Source: Hanleya hanleyi (lineage: Eukaryota; Mollusca; Polyplacophora; Lepidopleurida; Hanleyidae). Taken from it: DNA of 64,000 bases. The translations under genes were made by a program, and so were the position numbers. Under the pieces are notes generated by a model. It was not told where the DNA came from. It made no database searches and saw nothing but the letters and a program-made list of their open reading frames with translations. Positions within the stretch are counted from its first letter, which is position 1. Each line of letters opens with the position of its first letter. Of the stretch, positions 32,647 through 40,700 are shown piece by piece. Location of the stretch: positions 1 to 64,000 of the forward strand of contig JAVTVY010017527.1 of assembly GCA_036873755.1 (NCBI GenBank). Reading direction: 5' to 3'.

Positions 32647-33255
32647 TTATTTTTGCATGTACACGTGGTGGGCCTCTCCGGGAAAGATGCCGGTCCGTAG
32701 TCGAAGGTGATCGGGGGTGGCTTGCTTGAGGTCGAAGAGCATATACCCGTGCTGAGGGGTTGTCGCATCTTTGAAGGCTTCCAACGCAAACGGTGTGCGG
32801 CCGGGATACATCTGTCTCGCCAGGTGCAGCAGTTGAGTGGTATCTCTCGGGTTTTTGAAGACCACCAGGTAGTGGTCATTTAAGCTGATGTTCCGATGTT
32901 CTTTGTTTTTACTGAACAGATTCTGCACAATGTAGATGATGCTGAGCCGTCGATGGTGGCTGCCTTTGGTAAGGAGTTGGGTGACGCGCGCATCCGTCTC
33001 CGCCATGAGATCATCCAGAACCACAAAGGTGTCCGGTTCCAAATCGGCCAGGTTGGGTAGGCCTTCCACGAACGTGATGTGGGGCATTGCTGTATACGCT
33101 GTCTGCCATTCTCCGTAACACCACACGACTCGGGCAATGGGTGGGGTGATCATGCTGTCGGCTTGTTGAACAAACTTCCTGATGAAGTGCGTTTTGCCGG
33201 AACCCGTCGGTCCTGCGATGACGCAAGTGAAGGGATGCTGCCACCTAGGGTCCAT
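32647..33255 (-). CDS. FtsK/HerA-type (A32-like) packaging ATPase
   Basis: 202 aa. The Walker A motif GPTGSGKT is at residues 14-21, and a Walker B-like FVVLDDL lies near 76-82. A sensor-like stretch (SIIYIVQNLFSKNKEHRNIS, about 104-123) matches Polinton and adintovirus packaging ATPases. The enzyme would pump element DNA into preformed capsids. The length is slightly shorter than many relatives but all core motifs are present, so the frame looks functional. Its start overlaps the end of the membrane-protein gene by 11 bp. Between its stop and the next gene lie about 200 bp plus a MITE. Confidence 0.92.
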   Translation of the reverse strand: MDPRWQHPFTCVIAGPTGSGKTHFIRKFVQQADSMITPPIARVVWCYGEWQTAYTAMPHITFVEGLPNLADLEPDTFVVLDDLMAETDARVTQLLTKGSHHRRLSIIYIVQNLFSKNKEHRNISLNDHYLVVFKNPRDTTQLLHLARQMYPGRTPFALEAFKDATTPQHGYMLFDLKQATPDHLRLRTGIFPGEAHHVYMQK

Positions 33256-33703
33256 GGTTCGAGGTGTATCCGCTGTCGTGGTAACCCGCTCTTGTAAATT
33301 TGGTACGAGTGAACTGGAGTGGTGGTGGGTACAACGTCGGTCGTCGTTGTCTGTTCACTGTGAGGGATGACGGTGGGTTTTCAGACGTAGTGGGTGTACT
33401 TGGTGTAGGTGTTGACTGTATACTCGGTGTGGAGCTCGATGTGGCTTGTACACGTGGTTTGGTGGTGGTGATGACTGGGCTCGTTTCGATCACGGAGGTG
33501 ACTGCTGCTATCTGTAGACTGGTTTCACTGCCACTCACAGCTGGAGTTCTCAGTTGGTTAAGTAGCGTGCTGACATAGGCTACGTCGTAAAACACACCTC
33601 CGTACAATACACTCAGCAGGGTTAGCAATATCACCACAAAGCCCACTTGCGCTTTGCGCGTTTTGGGAGACGCTGTGTTCAGAGGCAGCTGCTGCTTGTC
33701 CAT
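33245..33703 (-). CDS. Single-pass membrane protein with Ser/Thr-rich ectodomain
   Basis: About 152 aa from the ATG at 33703. An upstream ATG in the same frame is unlikely, because a TATA box lies between the two. A short lysine-bearing N-terminus precedes a membrane helix (VGFVVILLTLLSVLYGG), then a Ser/Thr/Pro-rich stretch of the mucin type, which would be extracellular or lumenal if type II, and a tyrosine-rich tail. I do not recognise the family; a virion-surface or host-membrane role is only a guess. Its 3' end overlaps the ATPase start by 11 bp. Confidence 0.7.
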   Translation of the reverse strand: MDKQQLPLNTASPKTRKAQVGFVVILLTLLSVLYGGVFYDVAYVSTLLNQLRTPAVSGSETSLQIAAVTSVIETSPVITTTKPRVQATSSSTPSIQSTPTPSTPTTSENPPSSLTVNRQRRPTLYPPPLQFTRTKFTRAGYHDSGYTSNHGP

Positions 33704-33751
33704 AGCACCGTGGTAGAACGTGGAATGAAGGGTGACGGTAGTGGTGTCTGG

Positions 33752-33759
33752 CTTTATAG
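33752..33759 (-). promoter_or_regulatory. TATA box for membrane-protein/ATPase unit
   Basis: CTATAAAG, about 48 bp upstream of the ATG at 33703. It overlaps the terminal stop codon of the integrase frame. Confidence 0.6.
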
Positions 33760-34824
33760 TCGTTTCACATGGTTGGCCGCCACACAGGAATTGAAGGAAC
33801 TGGGTCAGCCTTGCCATTTGACGAAATGAAACAGTTTGCCACGCCGACGTTCCGTTTTCAAAATCTGCTCCACCATGTAGTTGTCTTGCTGTGTTTTTAC
33901 GACAGGCTGTAATTCCGTCTCGTAAAAGGTCCCTAGCAACGGTTCCCCTTGAAGATCTTCCAGTTCATAGACTCGCTGCTGTCGGGGAAGGCGCCGTTTA
34001 ATCAGGAAGTGCTCATCGCTCCAGTTGGGCAAGTAACTTTTCTCAAATTGACCTTTGACTTTACTGATCCGTACAGGGTCCCCGACCTTGTACACCTCCT
34101 TCGTCGTTCGCTGCGATTGCCTGGGTACAAGACACGCCGGACTTGGGCTTCATTGCGTTGTCACGGTAATGGGGGCTCTCTCTATACTCCGGTGATAGGC
34201 TCGATTGTAACCACTCACAAGTTTCGGGAGAACATCGATGTACCGCCTTGTATTCTTATAGGTGAAATATTTATACATGCGGCCTTTGAATATCCTGTTG
34301 AACCTTTCCACCACGGAAGCCTTGGTCTCGTTGTACGTATGGAAGAAAAACACCTTCTGGGCTTTCAGAAACTGTTGGAACGGTCTGTTGAGGAATTCCG
34401 TGCCTTCGTCGGTTTGCAAATACATGGGTTTGCGCTCGGTCTTGAAGATGTCCTTGAACGCCGCTATGAGATTCGCCCCCGTTTTCGTCCGGATGGGTAC
34501 CACCCACGCATACTTCGACAGGATATCGATGCACGTCAAGATATACCGATTCCCATCGTTGTGTTTGGCAAAGGCGCTCATATCGACCAAATCCACTTGC
34601 CATTGGGCATCTAGTCCTCCCACGATGACCCGGTTCCGTAGAAATTGGCGACGGGCAGCTCGATGTATGGTATAGGTGTCTTGTTTTCTTAACCAATCTC
34701 GGACTTGAGCACGTTGTATCCCCTGTAGTTTGGCAACTCGATAGAGAGCCGTCAATGCACTATAGGCCGCCGGATTGTCGAGACTGTAGTATAAGTTATC
34801 CAACACCTTTTCCCCGCTCTTCAT
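33754..34824 (-). pseudogene. Polinton chromodomain integrase with in-frame stops
   Basis: Retroviral-type DDE integrase that would insert the element. The rve core carries D in QVDLVDM, D in TDEGTEF and E in SVVERFNR, all present. A region with VGDPVRI follows (SH3-like C-terminal domain), then a chromodomain (YMVEQIL to HFVKWQG) that in relatives targets histone marks. The frame is open for 224 codons from the ATG at 34824. In-frame TGA codons then occur at 34150-34152 and 33805-33807, while coding similarity continues to the TAA at 33754-33756. Between the first TGA and VGDPVRI another frame looks more family-like, suggesting a compensating indel pair. The catalytic core could still be translated alone. 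Confidence 0.9.
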
Positions 34825-34851
34825 GGTGACAAATGATGATGGACCCTGGCT

Positions 34852-35335
34852 CTATCGTTTATTTATAACGGGTATATCTTGGGCTGGAGTTTCTTTCTGA
34901 TTCTCTTCGTTGGCTTCTGCCAGCACATTGTCCTTGGTAAATGACCAGTCCAACTCGTCTGATGACCGATCTTCCTCCGTAAGCACTTGATCCACATCTA
35001 CCACGGCATCTTCCAATGCAGACCATATATCAGGGTGAAGGGTAAAATGGACTGTACCCCCATCTAGCCGAACCAATTGAGCAAAGAAGGGGCCCGCGTC
35101 GGATGTACACATCGTGACACAAGTGGATGAGGTCGCCGTCCAGTTCACCAGACAACACCCGTTTGAATTTGGTCCAGCCCTCTCGGGACAGACGAATGTG
35201 AGCTGGGTACGGTTGTGTGAGGTCCGCATCACAGATGTCTCCCACCTCCTCCATGATATCGACCGTATCCGCATAAACGTGCAGGAAGACCTCGGGGGTC
35301 AAGCTGAGATACGCCCGTATTATATGCTCCGTCAT
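34852..35335 (-). pseudogene. Paralog A of the Polinton WTKFKRVL gene family (frameshifted)
   Basis: Starts at the ATG at 35335 (MTEHIIRAYLSL), 36 bp after a TATA box. The N-terminal part shares GWTKFKRVLSGELDG with the neighbouring gene at 35376-35921. A frame change near 35085-35095 separates it from a C-terminal part (FTLHPDIWSALEDAVVDVDQ) that parallels FTLDPDLWTAFEKVVPIVDQ in the neighbour. The order is the same in both, so they are tandem duplicates. Each protein seems to hold two units, each ending in a strand-like Ser/Thr/Leu stretch and a helix with a Trp, a layout that recalls PC4-type single-strand DNA-binding coactivators. That assignment is tentative; the true family is unknown. 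Confidence 0.65.
34860..34867 (-). promoter_or_regulatory. TATA box for integrase
   Basis: TATAAATA lies 36 bp upstream of the integrase ATG (34824), at the end of the upstream paralog A. Confidence 0.6.
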
Positions 35336-35370
35336 GGTCAGTACGTGAATGGTACAAGATTTGACTCTCT

Positions 35371-35380
35371 CGTATTTATA
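35371..35380 (-). promoter_or_regulatory. TATA box for paralog A
   Basis: TATAAATACG, 36 bp upstream of the ATG at 35335. Confidence 0.65.
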
Positions 35381-35921
35381 GGGAGAACCCCGTGAGATCA
35401 AAGGATCGGGTGGTCATATCACTGGGCTGACTGAGTCTAGCCGGATAATCAATGGCATCATCGTCTGCCTCCGCTTCATTGCTAGGTTTGGTAATTTGTT
35501 CATTGGGTTCTGCCGCCGCTTCACTCAGGGCACGAGCCCACTCCAACTGAACAGCTGACCGCTCGTCCGGTGTAAATAGCTGGTCCACAATAGGCACCAC
35601 TTTCTCGAAGGCTGTCCACAAATCGGGGTCTAGGGTGAAGCCTCGCGTAGGGTCTTGGTAACGGCCCAGGCGTGGGAAGAAGGGTCCACGGTGTACGTAG
35701 ATGGCATTGTCTATGTGGATGAGGTTTCCGTCGAGCTCACCGCTCAACACCCGTTTAAATTTGGTCCAGCCGTCATGGTGTAGCGTAACCGTATTCGATA
35801 CGGTCTCAGCGCGCGACCAGCAAACATCTCCACGGTCTTCCACGAGGGTGACTTTATCTTCATAGACGTGTAACCCCACCCGGGGTGTAAGGGGAAGGAT
35901 GGCTCGTAGAACTGGTGACAT
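35376..35921 (-). CDS. Paralog B of the Polinton WTKFKRVL gene family
   Basis: 181 aa from the ATG at 35921, chosen because it lies about 50 bp after a TATA-like box and matches the paralog A start. Unit 1 runs from LHVYEDKVTLVEDRG to TLHHDGWTKFKRVL; unit 2 runs from IYVHRGPFFPRLGRY to FTLDPDLWTAFEKV, then an acidic C-terminal tail. The strand-rich half followed by a Leu-x-x-x-x-Trp helix, and the Gly-Phe-x-Leu step before it, resemble the PC4 (transcription coactivator p15) fold, which binds single-stranded DNA. This is an inference from pattern only. The frame is intact. Its 3' end covers the TATA box of paralog A. I do not know homologues with an assigned function. Confidence 0.7.
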   Translation of the reverse strand: MSPVLRAILPLTPRVGLHVYEDKVTLVEDRGDVCWSRAETVSNTVTLHHDGWTKFKRVLSGELDGNLIHIDNAIYVHRGPFFPRLGRYQDPTRGFTLDPDLWTAFEKVVPIVDQLFTPDERSAVQLEWARALSEAAAEPNEQITKPSNEAEADDDAIDYPARLSQPSDMTTRSFDLTGFSL

Positions 35922-35970
35922 GGTTGACCCAATGACGAACGGTGAAGGACACAGACTCTGACTGTCTTTC

Positions 35971-35980
35971 GTATTTATGG
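35971..35980 (-). promoter_or_regulatory. TATA-like box for paralog B
   Basis: CCATAAATAC, about 50 bp upstream of the ATG at 35921. A second copy of the whole promoter block (CCAATGACGATCGGTGAATG to CATAAATACGAG) lies at about 36000-36060, so the promoter is duplicated in tandem with a spacing of about 75 bp. Confidence 0.6.
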
Positions 35981-36071
35981 TCAGGTCCCTCGGTGACTTG
36001 ACTGACCCAATGACGATCGGTGAATGACGCACACTGTGACTGACCCTCGTATTTATGGTGAGTTCCCACTA

Positions 36072-36398
36072 TCAATGCCACAGCGTCAGGGTCAAGAGGG
36101 CACAGACCATTACTAGGCCAACGAGCCGTCGCTGGTTCCGGCGTGAGCGCTCGTGATCCATAGCCCGGGCATCAAGGATGGCTGTCATAGTCCAGTAGTG
36201 GTGAGTGATAGCACACCTCTCCATCGTGTGCACTCTGTCGAGGACCACTTCTGTGAACTCTTTCAGGATCTGGCGTCGCTCCTCGTTGTCGTCGCCATCT
36301 GCAAACATGGACCGAACCACTGCTCGGTAACCCGTGAGTGAATCAACCACGGTGGCATGCTGTAAAATGCGAGGCGCATAGGGATGGGTGTCCGTCAT
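36072..36398 (-). CDS. Polinton tail-anchored small protein
   Basis: 108 aa, not recognised. The N-terminal 85 residues look helical and charged, with a possible coiled-coil around NEERRQILKEFTEVVLDRVH. The last 17 residues form a hydrophobic helix (LVGLVMVCALLTLTLWH) after a basic RSRRNQRR patch, the pattern of a C-terminal tail anchor. It probably inserts in a host or virion membrane. A TATA box lies about 46 bp upstream of the ATG. It is the most upstream gene of the minus-strand series. The frame is intact. Confidence 0.65.
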   Translation of the reverse strand: MTDTHPYAPRILQHATVVDSLTGYRAVVRSMFADGDDNEERRQILKEFTEVVLDRVHTMERCAITHHYWTMTAILDARAMDHERSRRNQRRLVGLVMVCALLTLTLWH

Positions 36399-36443
36399 GG
36401 CTCTGTAACCGTAGGAATGGAGGTGTGGGATACAGAGGAACGT

Positions 36444-36451
36444 CTTTTATA
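36444..36451 (-). promoter_or_regulatory. TATA box for tail-anchored protein gene
   Basis: TATAAAAG in a GGTCTATAAAAGACG context, about 46 bp upstream of the ATG at 36398. It faces away from the zinc-finger gene on the plus strand. Confidence 0.65.
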
Positions 36452-36764
36452 GACCATCTCACACATGCGCGCCTAGACGTAGCTCTACGGGTGTAGTCCG
36501 TGATACGTACTATTCTGATTGGTTAGTCCAAAAAGAGAGCAACAACAACAAAGATTACAGGTCAATCCTTTTATTAGCCCCTCCATCACAGCACATCCAC
36601 GCTGGAGGAACCAGTAGGAAACATGATAGGAAAGCATGTAATGACCTGTCTGTGGGGTTTTTCCCCAGAATTTCGCTGACGTCCGTGTCTTTCATCCGGG
36701 CGCTTCACGTCTGCGCCTGCATCGGGGTATGTATGAGGGTATGTATGAGGGACTTGAGGGGGTA

Positions 36765-36860
36765 GTGTCTTTTCGGTGACGTCCGTGTCTTTTCGGTGAC
36801 GTCCGTGTCTTTTCGGTGACGTCCGTGTCTTTTCGATGACGTCCGTGTCTTTCATCCGGG
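36765..36860. repeat. 20-bp tandem repeats between divergent Polinton genes
   Basis: About five copies of GACGTCCGTGTCTTTTCGGT, the last ones diverged, followed by two CATCCGGGTACTTC blocks. Each unit carries a GACGTC (CRE-like) core. The array lies in the roughly 0.65-kb intergenic space between the divergent tail-anchored-protein and zinc-finger genes, so it may be a shared regulatory element or an origin. Confidence 0.8.
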
Positions 36861-36899
36861 TACTTCACGTCCGCACCTGCATCCGGGTACTTCTATGTA

Positions 36900-37084
36900 G
36901 GTGTATAGAAGTGGGAATTTTTCATGGCATTGCTGCATTCATTGGCCTGCTTGACCTGACCAGCCTGAGCCTGCCTGACCAGCCTGAGCCTATCTAACGA
37001 GAGGAGCTACTTGCCTGAACCTCACCAGCCTGAGCCTATATCTGACGAGAGGAGCTACTTGCCTTACCAGTGGAGCCAACAGTC
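36900..37084. repeat. Imperfect repeats upstream of zinc-finger gene
   Basis: Several CCTGACCAGCCTGAGCC blocks and two copies of ACGAGAGGAGCTACTTGCC lie just before the start codon. They form the 5' leader and may bind regulators. Confidence 0.55.
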
Positions 37085-38200
37085 ATGAAGCCATCCCACC
37101 GAGCTAAGCTTCTGCAGCACCGTATCCATATCGTTGATGAGATACAGCATGCGGCCGATATATGTAATCTGCCCATGGTGGAAAACGTAATCACTAAACA
37201 CATGGGGGTAGATATCATGGGGGAGAAGACCTATATGGCACGAAATAGCACCAAGATGTTCACTTGCACAACTTGCCAGAAGCAGTTTACTCGCCCAGAA
37301 GATTTGCGACGGCACGAGTCCTTCATCCACAACGGCGCACGGTATACTTGTATAACCTGCGCACGGTCATTTAATCGGGAGGATCCTTTACTGCGCCACG
37401 AACGCTCATTCCACGAGGGCGCGACGGAACAATGTAATGAATGTGGTCAACTCTTCAAACGACCCAGTCAGTTAAGACGGCATCAGCGTTTGATTCATGC
37501 CCCACCTCTACGGTTTGGGCGACAACTTTCCACTAAAGTGGCATCCAGCAGGGTCAGACCCAGTGAAGATGAGCCCGGGGAGACGAATGCCACTGGTGAT
37601 GCGATCACAGAGAGCCTGCCTGTACCCACAGTTCAGAAGAGCCTAGCTATCCAACCAGCCCCTAGCATTTTTGTTGCTAGTCATACGCCTGACGACATCA
37701 AACATTTTCTGAAAGATGCAGTGGATGTTCCTAGCGATCTGTTACAGGACGCCCATCCAGTGAGTGGCATCTATCGGCGCCAATGGCCCATGATACGGCA
37801 CGTTTTCCACCGTGATCGCCCTATTCCAGATATCTACAATTTCCCACTGACCGACCTCACCCTTCTACGCAGCTACGTGGAAGCCATCTTCAATGACCAA
37901 GCTACGGTCTTCAAATTGAATGTCGCTTTCGGGTACATCTTACGTCACAAAGAGACGGACCAGTTACGGTATTATTATGCCAGTAATAACAGCCATGTGT
38001 TTGACCAGCCGTTCACCATCATTAACCGGGCGTCGCTAGAGACGATGCTGGAGAAACTGGGCACCGTGCATCCCTTGAGATGGACACGTCGTCAACGCCC
38101 CAACACACAATGGGTCGTAGAGAGGGTCACCAATGTTACATTCTTCGTTACCAAGCTGATCGACCACCCCCATCGGCTGAATGCGTCACCCTTGCACTGA
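37085..38200 (+). CDS. C2H2 zinc-finger protein with PolB-N-terminal-like domain, polymerase core absent
   Basis: 371 aa from the first ATG (37085). Three C2H2 fingers: FTCTTCQKQFTRPEDLRRHE (residues about 59-82), YTCITCARSFNREDPLLRHE (about 87-110) and EQCNECGQLFKRPSQLRRHQ (about 114-136). A Ser/Pro-rich linker precedes a roughly 140-residue domain (IRHVFHRDRPIPDIYNF through FKLNVAFGYILR to NTQWVVERVTNVTFFVTKL). That domain resembles the region in front of the exonuclease/polymerase core in Polinton protein-primed PolB. The protein then stops, and the polymerase core does not follow in any frame before the right TIR. It may be a truncated polymerase or a stand-alone DNA-binding regulator. 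It is the only plus-strand gene. Confidence 0.8.
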   Translation: MKPSHRAKLLQHRIHIVDEIQHAADICNLPMVENVITKHMGVDIMGEKTYMARNSTKMFTCTTCQKQFTRPEDLRRHESFIHNGARYTCITCARSFNREDPLLRHERSFHEGATEQCNECGQLFKRPSQLRRHQRLIHAPPLRFGRQLSTKVASSRVRPSEDEPGETNATGDAITESLPVPTVQKSLAIQPAPSIFVASHTPDDIKHFLKDAVDVPSDLLQDAHPVSGIYRRQWPMIRHVFHRDRPIPDIYNFPLTDLTLLRSYVEAIFNDQATVFKLNVAFGYILRHKETDQLRYYYASNNSHVFDQPFTIINRASLETMLEKLGTVHPLRWTRRQRPNTQWVVERVTNVTFFVTKLIDHPHRLNASPLH

Positions 38201-38562
38201 TGAATAGCATAACATGCCGTATATACTCTCTATGTCTACATGCTGATCGTTGACTTGAGCTCAGTAAACATCAAATGTGACGGTGCGTTATATAATAAAA
38301 CATGGCGTTTGATATTTCAATTTGTTTTGCTGTGAACATACTAAACATACCCAGGGCGGCTCCCCCAGTCTGGGTATGATGTAACATTGGGGATAATAAA
38401 CTGTATAAACATTGCTGAACTTGTTGTTATTCACGACAACCGCTTTCCGCTATACTTGGATGAAATATATACCCCGATGTGATATAGTGCCCTTGCACAC
38501 TTCCGAAACTTCCCTTTAACCCGCGCTCGCACGGATAACCCGCGCGCGCTGCGGCAGATCCG
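38201..38562. other. 3' flank of zinc-finger gene; no PolB remnant seen
   Basis: Contains an AATAAA at 38294-38299 about 95 bp after the stop, and otherwise unremarkable AT-rich sequence turning GC-rich (CCCGCGCGCGC) next to the TIR. I find no polymerase motifs here on either strand. Confidence 0.6.
38294..38299 (+). terminator. Putative polyadenylation signal
   Basis: AATAAA about 95 bp downstream of the zinc-finger gene stop. Confidence 0.45.
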
Positions 38563-39848
38563 GGCCGGGGAAAACCCGGATGTTGAACATTCGGACCCTA
38601 CGTCTAAGGGAAAATTAGAACTCTTCTGGGTTCGGAGGTAGTTTTAGTGAAACCCGGAAGTGACGTATGTGCGCAGAACCCACACCACCAAACCACAACC
38701 ATGGACCCATAGTGGTGGGTCAAACACACTGCCACGCACTCCCAAAATGCCTGCTTTCTATACTACGACCAGACTGCGCATGCGCAGACTCTTGAACAGG
38801 GACGAACCATGAGTCCAGTCGGATGCTGCTTCACGAGAGCTTCAAAACAAGATCACATACGACTCCATCGGACCCATAGTGACCCATGTCGGCGCCAAAA
38901 TGTCTATTTCCATAGTCTTGGTCTACTGCGCATGCGCAGAATGACATAAGTTTTACGTCTCATCCACCCAGTGGGATGCTCCTTCACGAATGCTTCACAT
39001 TGATACCTCACTCGACCCCATCAGACCATTAGGGGCCTACCTAGACCCCAAAACGTCTATTTCCATACCCTTTTCCCACAATTCCCTGTCTGCGCATGCG
39101 CAGAATGTTGACAGGCGACACAGGCGGATGCTCCCTCACGAGAGCTTCACACTGATACCTCACACGACACCATAGGATCATTAGGGGCTCATCTAGACCC
39201 CAAAACGTATATTTCCATACCCTTTTCCCACAATTCCCTGTCTGCGCAATTAGGGGCTCCCCTAGATCCCAAAACGTCTATTCCATACCTTTGGTCTACC
39301 GCGCATGCGCAGAATGACCATATTCCAACCCCACACCCAGCCCATCGGGTGCCTCCTCACATATGCTTCACATTGATACCTCACTCGACTCCATCAGACC
39401 ACTAGTGACCCACCTAGACCCCAAAACGTCTATTTCCATACCCTTTTGTCTACCGCGCATGCGCAGAATGACGATATTTCAACCCCACACCCACCCCATC
39501 AGATGCCTCTTCACGAATGCGTCACATTGATACCTCATACGACCCAATCGGTACACTAGGGACCCCTCTCGCCCCTGAAGATTGCCGGAGAATGCCGGAG
39601 AATTTGGGACTACTTTCTGTCCGCGGAGGCAGACCGCATCAACACCAGACCGCATCACCGCGCAGGAATACACACGGCCGATTCACGCAGACCGGAAGTG
39701 ACGTCATACATGACGTCACACTTGCGCAGAACACCGCCACAAAATCGCCACAAAATCTCATACCTGCGCACAAAACTCCTGCGCACACCACTTTCTCGCG
39801 CATGCGCACTGACACCAATTTGGCTCGAAATCCCGTATACATACTACT
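38563..39848. repeat. Polinton right terminal inverted repeat
   Basis: Reverse complement of 26257-27552 with modest divergence; it carries the same TGCGCATGCGC-centred units (for example near 38777, 38930, 39092, 39302 and 39455). Confidence 0.93.
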
Positions 39849-39854
39849 CGCAGT
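39849..39854. repeat. Polinton 6-bp target duplication, right
   Basis: CGCAGT, identical to 26251-26256. Confidence 0.95.
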
Positions 39855-40020
39855 ATACTTCAAGGGAAAATTATCTCAAATGTGCAAGGAGGGATAATGA
39901 GTTTGCCTGCCAATTAGGTTCAGTTCTCAGGATTGCGCGCGCGCGTTTGACTTAATGTATTGGTCAAAGTCCAACTACTGCACCATTTAACAAAGGCGAT
40001 GTGAAGGATAATAGAAGGAG

Positions 40021-40700
40021 ATGTGTTTGCTCATATATTACAGATTACAGATATACGAGACTCACTGGAAGACGGAAATTAATGCGTCTACCAAACTTGA
40101 AACTTACAGACCCATAAACGATTGTTTCAATACAGAAGAAAATCTGTTGGCAATTAATAATAAAAAAAACATAGAACAGCACTCATTAGACTGCGTATCA
40201 CTGCACACAGACTGCAAATTTAGATGGGGAGGTACACCAATCCAAAAACACCCACCTGTGAAAGACTGTGATACGTGTGATGTAATAGAGACGAAAAACA
40301 CTTTCTTCTATCATGCTGTAAATACACTGACCATAGGAAGAAATTTATGTGAGAAATATCTAATATCATTGATGTTAACAATAGTCAAGATGATTTATTT
40401 GTTCAACTTATGTCACGTGGAAATAGATTAGCCACAAACAGTCTTGCATACTTTGTGTATCACTGTTTTTCAGGTTAGGGTACCCCCCGAGTATTTCCAT
40501 GCCAATATCAAGGAAAACAGGAATGATATGTAAATATTGAGTGTGAGGCTTTGTACATGTACATCTGTATTAGTATGAATGTGTACGAGTCATTGGTACA
40601 TGTGTGGATGTTATTTAATGAGTCTTATATGTATGTATGCGTTCTTAACCCTGTGTGGTAAATGTTTTACGTAATAAAGTATTATTATATTATCGGTGGT
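40021..40700 (+). mobile_element. LINE 3' fragment (CR1-like ORF2 C-terminus)
   Basis: The 40021-40431 frame, with KLETYRPINDCFNTEENLL, VKDCDTCDVIETK and a His-rich end, resembles the C-terminal region of LINE ORF2 with a degenerate zinc-knuckle. A shifted frame then reads QLMSRGNRLATNSLAYFVYH, the usual last block. An AT-rich tail ends in TATTATTATATTATC near 40697. It lacks the endonuclease and RT and is probably 5' truncated. Confidence 0.6.

Larger units (their letters stand above)
26257..39848. mobile_element. Maverick/Polinton (adintovirus-like) element, non-autonomous
   Basis: The 13,592-bp element starts AGTAGTATGTATACGG and ends with CCGTATACATACTACT. A perfect 6-bp target duplication CGCAGT lies at 26251-26256 and 39849-39854, the Polinton hallmark. 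The terminal inverted repeats are about 1.3 kb. It encodes Polinton markers (double-jelly-roll major capsid protein, penton-like protein, FtsK/HerA-type packaging ATPase, chromodomain integrase) plus unassigned genes. It lacks the PolB core and any adenain-like protease that I can find, and it is shorter than the 15-20 kb typical of the group. Several genes are broken, so this copy cannot be autonomous. Confidence 0.97.

Noticed and set aside
33704..33817. Upstream ATG extension of the membrane-protein gene
   Set aside because: A TATA box lies between the upstream ATG and 33703, and the extension overlaps the integrase chromodomain tail.
34150..34152. TGA as a selenocysteine codon in the integrase
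   Set aside because: No selenocysteine is known in this family, and nearby frame changes point to decay or error.
37070..37084. GTG codon upstream of the zinc-finger gene as a start
   Set aside because: A nuclear eukaryotic gene should start at ATG; the next in-frame ATG is at 37085.
26251..39854. Adenain-like protease in the Polinton
   Set aside because: I looked for a His-Asp/Glu-Cys type cysteine protease in the intact frames and saw none; small frames in the GC array are repeat artefacts.
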